Assembly (NCBI RefSeq): GCF_027409185.1
Contig: NC_084463.1
Coordinates: 163,161,869 to 163,225,868 of the forward strand
Direction: 5' to 3'
Length of the DNA stretch: 64,000 nt
From: Cynocephalus volans
Lineage: Eukaryota > Chordata > Mammalia > Dermoptera > Cynocephalidae
In this document: piece by piece, positions 42,120 through 53,699 of the stretch
Layout: every line of letters starts with the position of its first letter
Numbering within the stretch: the first letter of the stretch is position 1
The notes under the pieces: model-generated
The model's database searches: none
What the model was told of the DNA's origin: nothing
What the model saw: the letters and a program-made list of their open reading frames with translations, nothing else
Program-made: the position numbers and the translations under genes

Positions 42120-42149
42120 ATGGTGTCGGTGAGCGCGTTTCCCGCCTGA
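42120..42149 (+). other. Short upstream ORF in the presumed first exon
   Basis: ATG at 42120 opens a nine-codon frame (MVSVSAFPA) that stops at TGA 42147-42149, before the donor at 42183. It would be a complete uORF if transcription starts upstream of 42120. The start context is weak (ctgATGg). Confidence 0.5.
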
Positions 42150-43284
42150 GCGCAACTAGCGGCGGGTCGTGGGCACCTCCAGGTAACGGGGGAGGGGGGC
42201 GGCGGCGCGGACCGCGGCGCGGGGTACGCGGGGTGCGCGGCCGAGGCCCCTCGGTCGACCCCTAGCTGCGCGGGGAGGGAGCGCCCCGGCCCCTCTCCCC
42301 TCCCCCCCGGAATTGGCTGCTCCGCGGGCCCGGGAGGCGCGGCGCCGTCTTGCGCGGCCGCTCCCCGCCAGCTCCTGTCAGCCGGGCCCCGCCAGGCCGG
42401 GCGCCGGGGGCGGGACGCGGCCCGGGCGGCGAACTCGGAACCGCGTTGACGTTCGCGGCCTTGCGCGGCGGCCGGGCGAGGCGCCCCTGATGGGGGCTCG
42501 GGCTCCAGTCCCCCGCCCGCCGCCCGCGGCGTCGCCCACCGCCCGGCCCCGCTGCCGCCCGGCCTGGGCTCCCGGTCAGCTTCCCCCGGGGGCCTTGGGG
42601 AGCGCGTCCAGCTGGGGCAGCAACTCGCCGTAAAGCTCCGCGAAGGCCATTGTTGCGCGCTCTCCTCCGGGAAACAAGTTCTGTGGGTTTCTGCTCCCGC
42701 GGCGCACAGTCATCGGGATACACACAAACCGGTTCGGAGTCTCCCAGCAGCCTTCCCGGTGACTTTTTTACCCCGCTGCTGAGGCGCTGAGGTAGATGTG
42801 GTCACGAATGTCTCTCTCGTGTATTTGAGCCGGGGAGCGGGGGTGGTCCCTCTTGCGACTCGAAGTACCACCCTCTTAAAGAAGCCCATTCTCTGTTAAC
42901 CTGGAGGTGTCTCCTCCAGACGTCTTGTTTGCTTTGATCACAGCTTGGACAATGAGTCCTTGGACGTATCTCTGTGCCCTGACGTTTCAGCCTCATGACT
43001 TAATGTCATTTTCCTGGTCCTCAACATTTTCTCTGTGGGGATGGATAGAGCGCTGTTTATGTTTGGCGTTTATGGCAGGGGACCCTTGGTAGTTGTTCCC
43101 TTTCATGCTCGCAGCAGTTGTTAATATTGATATTGTCCCACTTCACTAATGGGAAGTTTACTTTTATTTTGTTCTCAAGGTCATGTTGCAGAAAGGCAGC
43201 AAGTGGGAAAAGGACTCCACGTCTCCAGCCACTGAAATGTGCCTTCAGTAGCTAGTGTCTGATGCCCAGTTAGTGGTGGTGGTG

Positions 43285-43510
43285 GTTCTCTTCACCTTGG
43301 AGTTAGATTGCCTGGATTCAGATCTGGGTTTGACCGCTTTCTAGCTGTGACATTATTGGGCAAGTTACTCAACCTTTCTTCTTCCTCTGTAATAAGGGAA
43401 TAGTAATAGTGTCTACCCGGTAAGTTTGTCCCAACAAATGGATTTATACATGTAACTGAGTATAGACGGAAATGACTTATACATGTCGAGCAGCCTGGCA
43501 CATAGAGTAA
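43285..43510 (+). repeat. MIR element, long copy
   Basis: MIR core: ggagttagattgcctggatt, tttctagctgtgacattatt, gggcaagttactcaaccttt, and the 3' part gcctggcacatagagtaagc. Confidence 0.85.
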
Positions 43511-44298
43511 GCTTAGTAATTAGTGGTTAGTATTGACTAAATTTAATTTTTAAATGTTTAGATACCATTAGGAAGCCAGATGAGTGTTTAAGCCCTGGCT
43601 GTTGGTGACTGTCTTTTTAGAAAGTTCTCTGTATTTGAGTCAGTTGGGCTGAAAAAAAAAATGAACTGGAAATTGTTTTGATTTTTTCAGGAGAGGGGTT
43701 GTTAAAGATTCGTTAAATTACATACATTCGCTGGAGTAATTTGTGATGGTGCCTAAGAATGTTTTGTTTAAAAAGGTGGTGAAATACAGAAAAGGCCATT
43801 AGGAGCTTAAGTAGGACTCTGCTCCTCAAGTATTTTTGGATACTACTTCCTGGATGTGATTGGCCGCCAAATCAATAACTTCAGGACCGTAGTATACTCC
43901 TGGTTGTTGTTGAAGATTGAAAGCCTTCTGTGTATTGAGATATACTTCAGCACAGATAATTTGGGAAATAGCTGTGGTCTTCGATGGGTGCTTTGGAAGC
44001 TATTGTGCACTTCAATATGTCCGGTCAGGGTGTCAGGAATATTTAACAAAATGCCATCCGTTCAGTCATACTTGAACTCATAGTCTTTTAAATGCCTGCC
44101 CTGTGCTTTTCTCCATGGTTCTTGAAACCATGCTTGTCTTTCCCTTGGTATTATTTGCTTGGGACCTGGCTTGCTTTATTGCACTGGAAAAGTGTATTTT
44201 GATAGACTCGGTCTTAAGTAGAGATGAGCATCTTGCTGGTGTGACTTACTCAGGGACAGGAAGAAGATTGTTTTGGGTTTAAAAGACTTTAGCTTTTG

Positions 44299-44476
44299 GG
44301 GCCGGCCTGTGGCTCACTCGGGAGAGTGCGGTGCTGATAACACCAAGGCCACGGGTTTGGATCCCATGTAGGGATGGCTGGTTTGCTCACTGGGTGAGCG
44401 TGGTGCTGACAACACCAAATCAAGGGTTAAGATCCCCTTACCGGTCATCTTTTAAAAAAAATAAAAAATAAAAAAT
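44299..44476 (+). mobile_element. Dimeric tRNA-Ile-like SINE (CYN-like)
   Basis: Unit 1 ggggccggcctgtggctcac to gggatggctgg; unit 2 tttgctcactgggtgagcgt to ccccttaccggtcatc; then an A-rich aaataaaa tail. Flanked by a perfect 18-bp duplication aaaagactttagcttttg (44281-44298 and 44477-44494), so a fairly recent insertion. Confidence 0.93.
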
Positions 44477-45118
44477 AAAAGACTTTAGCTTTTGTGTAAA
44501 GTATAGCAAAACAAAACAAACCAAAAAACAAACAACTTTCTAGTTTCGTTTAACTAATTGAGAATTTGAGACAGACCATACATAGCTGGACAGAAAATGA
44601 ATAGTAATAAAATTAGGTCTCAAGAGGGCGAGGTTTGCTTAGCTTAAGATAAATTTTTGTGTTTGTTTGGTAGAAAGATAATGTGCTTATTACAAATAAA
44701 CATCTCTTCCTTAAAACAGAGTATTTGTCAGGATCAGTATTCAGTTTATTTCTATGATAAACTTGGATCTTGCAGATTTATATTTTAGATATTTGAGAAG
44801 GCAGCCTGAGTGTATATATATAGATACAAAATTTCACAAAGTTTTGTCACACTTGAAATGAGTAAATGATAGTGATAATGAAGCTTTTCTAATTATCTGC
44901 TCAACTAAAACTCACCACTGAGTTTATTTCATGAAAAGCACAGCAGTCTGGTTTGGCCCTCATAAGTCAAGATCTGAGCCCAGTGTGGGCTGAGTGGTGT
45001 TAACTGCATCTGAGGATGTACTGAAAAAACAGACCTGGCCTCTTCATTTTAAGCAACTTTCATATTTTTTTTCTTTCTTAAGAAAACTTCAAATGATTGG
45101 TTTTCAATTTACTCTAGA

Positions 45119-45347
45119 TCAGGGGTTCTCAACTGGGGGCGATTTTGCCCCCCCAGGAATCATCTGGCAGCATCTGGAGACATTTCTGCTAGCCACACCT
45201 CTGGGTGTGGGCAGTGTATGTCTAGAGGGTAGAGGCCAAGGATACTGCTGCTGAACATCCTATAGAACACAGGACAGTCCCCCACCCCCACCCAGCAAAA
45301 TTATCCAGCTGAAAATATCAATACTGCTAAGTTGAGAAATCCTGCTC
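45119..45347. mobile_element. Non-autonomous hAT-type (MER-like) DNA element
   Basis: Inverted ends caggggttctcaac (45119-45132) and gttgagaaatcctg (45334-45347). Internal stretches such as ggcagcatctggagacattt and tagaacacaggacagtcccc fit an old Charlie-type MER family; subfamily not assigned. Confidence 0.75.
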
Positions 45348-47170
45348 TAGATAGATACTAGACTGGCCTATGTTGGAATCACTTGGGACACTTTTAAGAC
45401 TGTGGACTCCACCTCTGGAAATTTTTGATAATATTGAGAATTAATTTTTTTAAAAGCTTCTTGGACAATATGAAGTCCCACTGGGTTTTGGAACCACTGT
45501 TCTAGACCATAGATTTTAGGGACTGCTTGTGAGTTTATACTTTGGGTGATCTGTGAACTCTGTAGAATCTAGATCCTGCCTTGGAGATTATTTACTAGTG
45601 GGGAGATGGTGTACATATATCATTTTTCGGGTGTGAGAAGACTGAACTTTAAAAGAAATATTAAACAAATTATAAAATAACTTAGAAACTTTCTTTCCTT
45701 TATCTTGTGAACATACATTATTATACTGTGCTGAAACTTAGTAGAACTCAGGTTTTTAGATGTTGCTTCTGTGCTGAAAAACCTCATACTGCTGTAGATT
45801 TTGAGTTTTGTATCTTTTGTCCTCATCTTGTCAGTCAGCTCTCAGTTCTGTTTTTAGATGCCAGCTTCAATTTTTTTTTTTTTTTTAAATGAGGAACTAT
45901 TCCCAGAGACTTAGTTCTGGATCAGTTTACCAGTTCTGCCCTTTGAAGGCAAGGAGAGAGGCATACAGTATGCTACCTTTTAACACAGTGACCCTGCCTA
46001 CTAGTTGAGGGGACTCCTCTGTGCCCCGGACTCTGACAAATGAGGGAATGTTCTTTCCTCCTGGGGAGATGAGGTGCAGTGGTAGAAGGGCAGAGATCCT
46101 TTTCTTGCCCATACTTAAAATTTAGGTTATGTAGTTTATTGAACGGAAGAATGTTAGTATGAAAACTATACACATTTTCATCAATTAGATGTTACTATCT
46201 GGACATATAAAAGGCAGATCATGGAGGCACTTTCTGATTTTCATCCTTAAATTCTGCCTATGGCTATATTGAGAACGAAAAGTGACCCCATCTACTTCTA
46301 ATCTTCATTTATTTGGTCAGCAGAAATAGTAATTGAGTCCTTACTCTGCCGGGAACTGTATTTGGGATTCACTGATGAACAGGCCCTTAAGGACTTTCAG
46401 CCTAGAGGGAGAGGCAAGCAATTACAAAAGAGATCAGTTAGCAGAGCTTGTTAGAATTATACATGGTATAAGTAAGTAGGCTCTTAGTGATGGGCCCTAG
46501 AGGCCTCTGAGGAAAGAGCTTCTCTTTGCTGGTTGATTTGTTTAAACTGTAGGTGATTGAGATTGCTAGAAGTCTTGTAAGCAAAAGAGTAGCATAGTTA
46601 TGCCTTGTTACTGGTTTGTACTAAATGGTTGTTTGTCTTGCCTCCTTGGTTTGGGGTGTCTTAAAAAGCAGCTCCATTCTTCCCATGTTGGTGAAGCTGT
46701 TTTGTAATTACAAGTAGGACTGATGTTTATTGCTCCATACATGTTGGTTGTCCCTTCATCAAACTTGAAATACTGTCTGTGGTTCCATATTTGTCAGAGG
46801 CTTGATGTAGATTCTTGCTAGAAATATTGCACATTCTTGAAACGGATGGTGCTTTGAGTGGGAATGGGTTTTTTCAGTTGCAGTGTGGATCTAGGTTGAC
46901 TGGAGATTTGTTTTTGTAGCATTTTGACTTTGGCTTAGATTTAGTTGTCATGAAAGCCCCTTTTCTTCTTCCCTCTTTATTTTTAATTTTATTTTTTTTC
47001 TGGGAGGGAGATAGTTGTCAGATGAGTACTCCATTAATTTCAGGTTTGAAAGATTATAAACTGACCTCTGGATACCAGGTGGAATAGCTAGTTTGTGAAG
47101 AAACAAATAAAAGGGGATTTGGTAGTATGTGAAAAGGCTTCTTACCTTTACATCTAACTGGGACATTTTC

Positions 47171-47356
47171 TTTTTTTTTTTCTTTCTTTCTTTTTTTTTT
47201 TTTAAAGATGACCGGTAAGGGGATCTTAATCCTTGACTTGGTGTTAGCACCACGCTCTCCCAAGTGAGCTAACCGGCCATCCCTATATGGGGATCCGAAC
47301 CTGTGGCCTTGGTGTTATCAGCACCATACTTTCCCAAGCGAGCCACGTGCCAGCCC
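47171..47356 (-). mobile_element. Dimeric tRNA-Ile-like SINE (CYN-like)
   Basis: A long T/C-rich tail complement, then gatgaccggtaaggggatct, ggatccgaacctgtggcctt and the head ending gccagccc. Target duplication taactgggacattttc (47155-47170) and taactggaacattttc (47357-47372), with one mismatch. Confidence 0.92.
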
Positions 47357-49002
47357 TAACTGGAACATTTTCATGTCACAGACTTGACAGAGAACTGGCT
47401 TTACCTTGAGTAGAGGCTATTTACTGCTGGTCACTTACAAGTATTAGTGAAGACTATACAGCTGACAGAATTTATGTAAATAGTATTTGATAGGTTCTAA
47501 ACATGTTTTTACTGATCTAAGGAGGCTCTGATTTTGTACTTCTCAGTGACTCTGGAAACTAGGGTATTTATTAGTTCCAGAATTTCTAACAGTGGGGACT
47601 TGAAATAGTTTGTATACCCCAGAGATTAACTGCCATGAAATCTGGTGGCCCAAAGGAAAGAAAAATGAAAGATTGTTTTTAGGAACATTAGAGAGCAGGA
47701 CTAAAATGCAGAGATAAGATGATGACTGAATGTTGAGTCAGACTTGGAGAAAGCTGTGTGGATTGCTAGTTGGAGTCTTGTGTTTTCTGTACCTGAATAT
47801 AAATCTGAACAAGAATACTGGTGGCAGAGACACACTTTGAGAAGAGAAAGGAGAGCTTGCCTGAGAATGCGTGAGACCCTAATCAGGGCAGGGTACAGCA
47901 CTCACTGAGGCATGTTCCATGGTGACCTAGTAGTTGGTTGGTGAATCAGCCCAGATGGGGACAGTGGTGAAAGGAACATTGAAGGGTGGTGACTTGATTG
48001 GCTGTTTGGGGCTTCCTTTTATGAGAATCATGGTTTTGGACTGAAACAGAACTTTGAGGTCATTGATTCTTAGAGAGAATTTTAGGCCATGGCAAGGAAT
48101 GGACCCAGAAGCAGTGGAGAAATCTCAGTTCCTAGATGATATCTTAGGGTTGTGTTGGCCCCACTAGACCACAGTTTTAAGTGCCATTTGTTTCAAGAGT
48201 GACATCACAGCAGAATCTCACTGAGAGTTAAGAATAAATGGCTAATTTCTGAGCTGTTTCCTTTTGGTGGTAGTACATGTCAGTTTTTTGTCATCATTTA
48301 GTAGATGCAGGGACAGTGTCTCCTGGTTTTCTTTGGTTGACATAGAGATACATAGGGTTTTTATAGTCATTGGACAATTGGCAGGACCTATCTGCCTGCC
48401 TCTTTTGTTTTCCAGTGAGACCCTGCCACTTCTGATTAAAGAGCACTCTTTGACTTTCCCCTTGCCACTGTGGACTCTATCCTTGCTTTATTCCACCCTT
48501 AGATGGATTCAACAACTATGCATTTGGTACTTATTATAGGCATAGTATTTTGCTAAGGGGAGTCTTCACAGATTAATACCTGCTTTCCGTCCTCAATTCA
48601 GAATATACTGTGATAGTTAAGAGTGCATGGGGTCTAAAATAGCTGAGTTTGAGTTCTGGCTCGTACAGTTTTCCAGGCTGATATTAGTTCATGTTTCTGT
48701 TCCTTTGTTGCTTTATCTGTGAAATTAATATTGAATTTTAACTGTTTAGCACAGTGCTTGGCACAGAGTAGTATTTGTATTAATATTATTACTTTTCCTC
48801 AATAATAATAGAAATAAGTACAGAAACAACTCTTATGGTGAAGAGAATGTCCTGAAGGAGAGAAATGGGATATTATGGGGTCATAGAGAAGCTTTGAGGT
48901 CTACCTAGCTGCTGTGGGCAAGTAATGGTGATTTAGGTGGGGAGGAGGTTATGGAGTTGCGTTTAACTGCAGGTTTTTTTCCTTCAAGTTTAGATTATGT
49001 TA

Positions 49003-49057
49003 CATATGTTTTATTTACATAAATGTGATAATCTTATCTATGTAAATAAAACATATG
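49003..49057. other. Perfect 19-bp inverted repeat (hairpin) in intron
   Basis: Left arm catatgttttatttacata (49003-49021) and right arm tatgtaaataaaacatatg (49039-49057), with a 17-nt loop. It abuts the MITE at 49056. Confidence 0.9.
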
Positions 49058-49140
49058 AGGGTACTTAAAAATTTTCATAGGAAGATTCATATTATCTTTT
49101 AATTCTCTTTTTCCATGAACTTTTTGAAGTACCCTTGTAT
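49056..49140. mobile_element. Mariner-like MITE, about 85 bp
   Basis: Left end tgagggtacttaaaaatttt is the inverse of the right end ctttttgaagtacccttg. TA dinucleotides flank both sides (catatgaggg and cttgtatg), as expected for a Tc1/mariner-type insertion. Homologous to 30226-30311. Confidence 0.7.
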
Positions 49141-49425
49141 GTAACATAATCCTTTCTTTGACTGGAGTAGAGATCATAAACTTGAGATTTTGCAGTTTGC
49201 TTTCTAAAACATTCCTCTTTAAAATCTCTATTTCTTTTTAGCACCCAGGACATTATAAAGGTTTGCTATGGAGTCTCCCATGTTTTATAGAACCATATTT
49301 TTTCAGCACACCGTGGATAATCACATATGCTTTGAAGGAATATATGTTAACAGATGAGTGGATCTTTTTGATTTTTCATTTAATGTCTTTACAAATTCCA
49401 CATTATAACCAGATAACTTTATTGA

Positions 49426-49643
49426 GGGTATGCAAACTTTTTTTGTATAGGGCCAGTTAGTAAATATTTTAGGCTTTACAGGCTGAAAGGTCTCTGCAAC
49501 TACTCACCTCTGCCTTTGTAATATGAAAGCAGCATAGACAATACATAAACAAATGAAGGTGGCTGTCTTCCAATAGAACTTTATTTACAAAAACAGGCAG
49601 TAGGCTGGATTTGGCCTGGTGGGCCACAGCTTGCCAATGCCTG
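49426..49643 (+). repeat. hAT-type MER element, opposite orientation
   Basis: Left end ggtatgcaaactttttttgt, then agggccagttagtaaatatt, ttaggctttacaggctgaaa, ccaatagaactttatttaca, right end cacagcttgccaatgcctg. It is the best preserved of the four copies of this family. Confidence 0.8.
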
Positions 49644-52261
49644 CTTTAGTTGATTTTTAATTTTAATTTTCAATAAGATCATATATTCAAATAGTATATA
49701 CCAACATTCGTACAGATATTATTAAACATTAAAACCATCAGTTTTATACCCACTAATCAGCTTAAGAAATAGAATGTTACCACTAATTTGGCTCCCTGTG
49801 TGTCTTCCCCTGACCACCTCCCTCTTTCTGACCTCCCCAAGGCAAGTGCTACCCAACATGTATCATTTTCTTGCATTATGGTGTTGCCATCTATGAATGT
49901 ATACTTATGTAACTTAAGTTTTGCTTGTCTTTAAACTGTATAAATTGAATCATTTTGATCTGTCGTTTTTTTCCCACTCAACATTGTTATTGAGATCCAT
50001 TTATTCAAATGTTTGAGTACCTACGAGTCTTAGGGGGTATTGTAGTGCTGGGTTTATTAGCAGTGAGCAAAGCAGACAAAAGTCCCTGCCCTCATGGAGC
50101 TTACATTTTTGTGGGGGAGAGACAGTTGACAGATAAGCAGAAGATACAGTAGCCATATGGTGATACAAACAGGGAGAAGAAAAAAGCAGGGGTGGTGGCT
50201 GGGAGTTGAGGGGCTGTTTGCAGATTGAAATATAGTGGTCAGCGTCAGCCTCCCTAAGTAGGGGCCCTTTGAACAGAAGGAGATGAGGGAGCAAGCCATA
50301 AGGCCATGGGTGGGTGTGGAGTGGAAGAAGCATTATAGGCAGAGGGTCCAGCACACACAAGGTGCTAAGAAGGGTGCACCTGCATTATTGGAGGGACAGG
50401 AGAGAGGTCAGTGTGGCTGCAGTGAAGAGCCTGAGTGGGAGTGGTAGGAGAGTGGGTCAGAGGGTAAGGTCACACAAGCCATTGTTAAGATTTTTTTTTT
50501 TTTTTTTTCTGTGAGATGGGAAGTCATTTAGTGTTTTGAACAGATGTGTGACATGATCTGGTTTCTAAAAGGTCCCCCTGAAGCTGTGTTAAGATTAGCT
50601 GTTCTTGTGCTGCTGGAAGGAGGTTAGATGCTATAATGGCAGCTTGGACTGAAGGGGAACAGGGGTGGTAGTGAGAAGTGGTTGGTTTCTAGATACTTCT
50701 TGAAGGGAGAGCAGATAAGATTTGCTGGCAGATTGGATGTGGGTGTGAGAGAGGAGTGAAGGATGATACCAGGGATTTTTTGCTTGCTGTAGGAGTTGCT
50801 ATTTATGAAGAAAGGGAAGACTATGGGAGGAGCAGGTTGTGGAAGGAAGATAAGGAGTTGGGTTTCGGATATGTTCGGTTTGTGACATATTTAGAGAGCA
50901 GACCGGAGATATGTAGGATTAAGGTGTTTAGAGTTCAGGGTAGAGGTCTGGGTTGCACGTGGGAATGTATTTAATGTTTAGATGCCACTTAAAGGGCCTG
51001 AGGTTGAGTGAGAGCACTGAAGTCAGCAGGGAGGATGGAGAAGGAGCACCCTCTGAAGTAGGAGGAAAAACAGGTGAGTATGGCATCTTCGAAGCCAAGA
51101 AGAGAGAGTGTCGTCATGGAGGAGGGAGTTGGAACCTGTGCATCGGTCAAGTATGATGAGGGCCAAGATTGGTTCTGTGCCTTGACACCGCTTGGAAGGG
51201 AGCATTCAGGAAGAATTGAGAAAAGAGGATGACAAATAGAGAAAACACTGTCATGGGGATTTGCCACAGCTGTGGAGAGTGGTTTGGGACCCTGAGGTTT
51301 TGTTGAGATGGGAGAACTCACAACATTTTTGTAATGTTGGTGGGAAATGATTCTGTAGAGAGTGAACAACTTAATGAAGCAGGAGAGGTGACACTTGCTG
51401 GAGCCACATTCTTGGGAAGGCAGCAGGGACTGGACAGAGTGCCCATGTGGCGAGTTGGCTTCCACAGACTCCTCCCTGGTGAGAGTAGGAGAGCAGAGTA
51501 GGGGAGATGGGACAGCTGGAGCATGTGGATGTTTTCTTCCTTCCTTGGTTTTTTCTCGGTGAAATTGAAGATGTTCTCAGCAGTGAGAATGAGGGGGACT
51601 TGGGGCTGGTGGGGTAGGACGAGAGAGGAGGAAGTATGAAATATTCTGGTGAAAGTAAGAATGTGAATGGATTAGTATCATGGGATGGCATACCTGAGGG
51701 GAGCAGTCCTGAGTTTAAGTGAAAACTGCACAGCTCTGTTATTTTTACTGGAAGCGTAGTAGGCAGTACTTCTTTTAACTGGGGTTGTGGTTTTCCCAAA
51801 CAAAAGTGGCAGAGTAAGAGAGGGTACCCTCAAGGAAGTGATTATAATGGTGGGAAATGGAAATAAGGCTGGGAAGAGAGGGAAGTAAGCACTCGCGGAT
51901 ATTGAGGTTTCTCCACAGTAATGCATGTAGCTGTAGTTATTCCTTTTCACTTCTGTGTTATATTTCAGGCCGAATGTATCTCATTTTGTTCTTTGTCCTG
52001 TCACTGGAGAATAGGATTGTTTCCAGTAAGAGGGAGTGCTGTTCTGAACAAGTACAAAAACATTTCTCCAAGGCATAGACCTTGGAGAGAATTCTAGGGT
52101 AGTGGGCCATGCACATCTTTGACTTTAGTGGATGGTGTGAATTGTTTTCCAAAATGGTTGTACCAGTTTACCCTCCTACCAGCACTGTTGCTCTTACATC
52201 CTCACCAACCATTGGTATTGTCAGATATTTTTATGTTTGCCAATTTGGTGGGTATGAACTT

Positions 52262-52660
52262 ATATCTCAGATTTTAAAAATAACAGCTTTATTGAGATAT
52301 AATTGAGGTACCATACAATCCACCCTTTTAAAGTATATGATTTAATGGGCATTATGCTGTATTCACAGAATTATGTAACCATCACCACAGTCTAACTTTA
52401 GAACATCTTCATCACCCCATAAAGAAACCTAGTACCCATTTGCCTATTCTGGACTTTTCATATCAGTAGAATCATACAATAAGTGGTCTTTTGTGACTTG
52501 CCTCTTTCACTCAGTGTAATGTTATCAAGGTTCATTCATGTTTTAACATGTATTACTATCGGTGCTTCATTCCTTTTAATTACTGAATAATATTTCATTG
52601 TGTGGATATACCACATTTTATTTATCCATTCATCAGTTGATGGACATTTGTGTTGTTTCC
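52262..52660 (-). mobile_element. Ancient L1 3' fragment, antisense
   Basis: acagctttattgagatataa, accatacaatccaccctttt, atgtaaccatcaccacagtc and aatatttcattgtgtggata are typical of old L1 3' regions in antisense. Confidence 0.8.
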
Positions 52661-53340
<680 letters not shown>

Positions 53341-53406
53341 GGACAACTCTTACAATGGAGAATTCAAGTTGTAATGGTAGGGCATCATTGTCAGTAGTCC
53401 TAGTTT

Positions 53407-53627
53407 GTTTGTTTGTTTGTTTGTTTATTTATTTATTTATTTTTATTTATTTAAAAAAAAATTTTTTTTTTAAAAAGATGACCGGTAAGGGGATCTTAAC
53501 CCTTGACTTGGTGCTGTCAGCACCACGCTCACCCAGTGAGCAGACTGGCCATCCTTATATGGGATCCGAACCCGTGGCCTTGGTGTTATCAGCACTGCAC
53601 TCTCCCGAGTGAGCCACGGGCTGGCCC
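53407..53627 (-). mobile_element. Dimeric tRNA-Ile-like SINE (CYN-like), expanded tail
   Basis: The tail complement is a (GTTT)n(ATTT)n and A/T run at 53407-53476, then gatgaccggtaaggggatct, ggatccgaacccgtggcctt and the head ending gggctggccc. Target duplication cagtagtcctagttt (53392-53406 and 53628-53642), perfect. Confidence 0.92.
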
Positions 53628-53699
53628 CAGTAGTCCTAGTTTTAAAGGGAATGCTTTTATCTTTCACTGTCAAATGTGTAGGTAGTTTTGTTTTTTTTC

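Larger units (their letters stand above)
42095..42182 (+). other. PPP6R3: Non-coding first exon, probably PPP6R3
   Basis: The exon is inferred from the YY1 motif, the CpG island and a strong donor at 42183 (cacctccag|gtaacggg). In human the gene downstream of and parallel to LRP5 is PPP6R3, a regulatory subunit of protein phosphatase 6, whose first exon is 5'UTR. No PPP6R3 coding sequence lies in the window, so the name rests on synteny. The 5' border is approximate. A possible alternative donor (cg|gtgagcg) lies at 42129. Confidence 0.55.
41400..42700. promoter_or_regulatory. CpG island
   Basis: Dense CpG and C+G, for example gcggcggcgcggaccgcggc near 42200 and multiple cggccgg stretches at 41640-42480, against an AT-rich, CpG-poor background to the right. 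It spans the tRNA-Ala gene, the CCAAT cluster and the first exon. Confidence 0.9.

Noticed and set aside
42262-42723. Open frames on both strands in the CpG island (for example 153 codons on -)
   Set aside because: Arg/Pro/Gly/Ala-rich translations typical of stop-poor CpG-island DNA; no splice or family signal.
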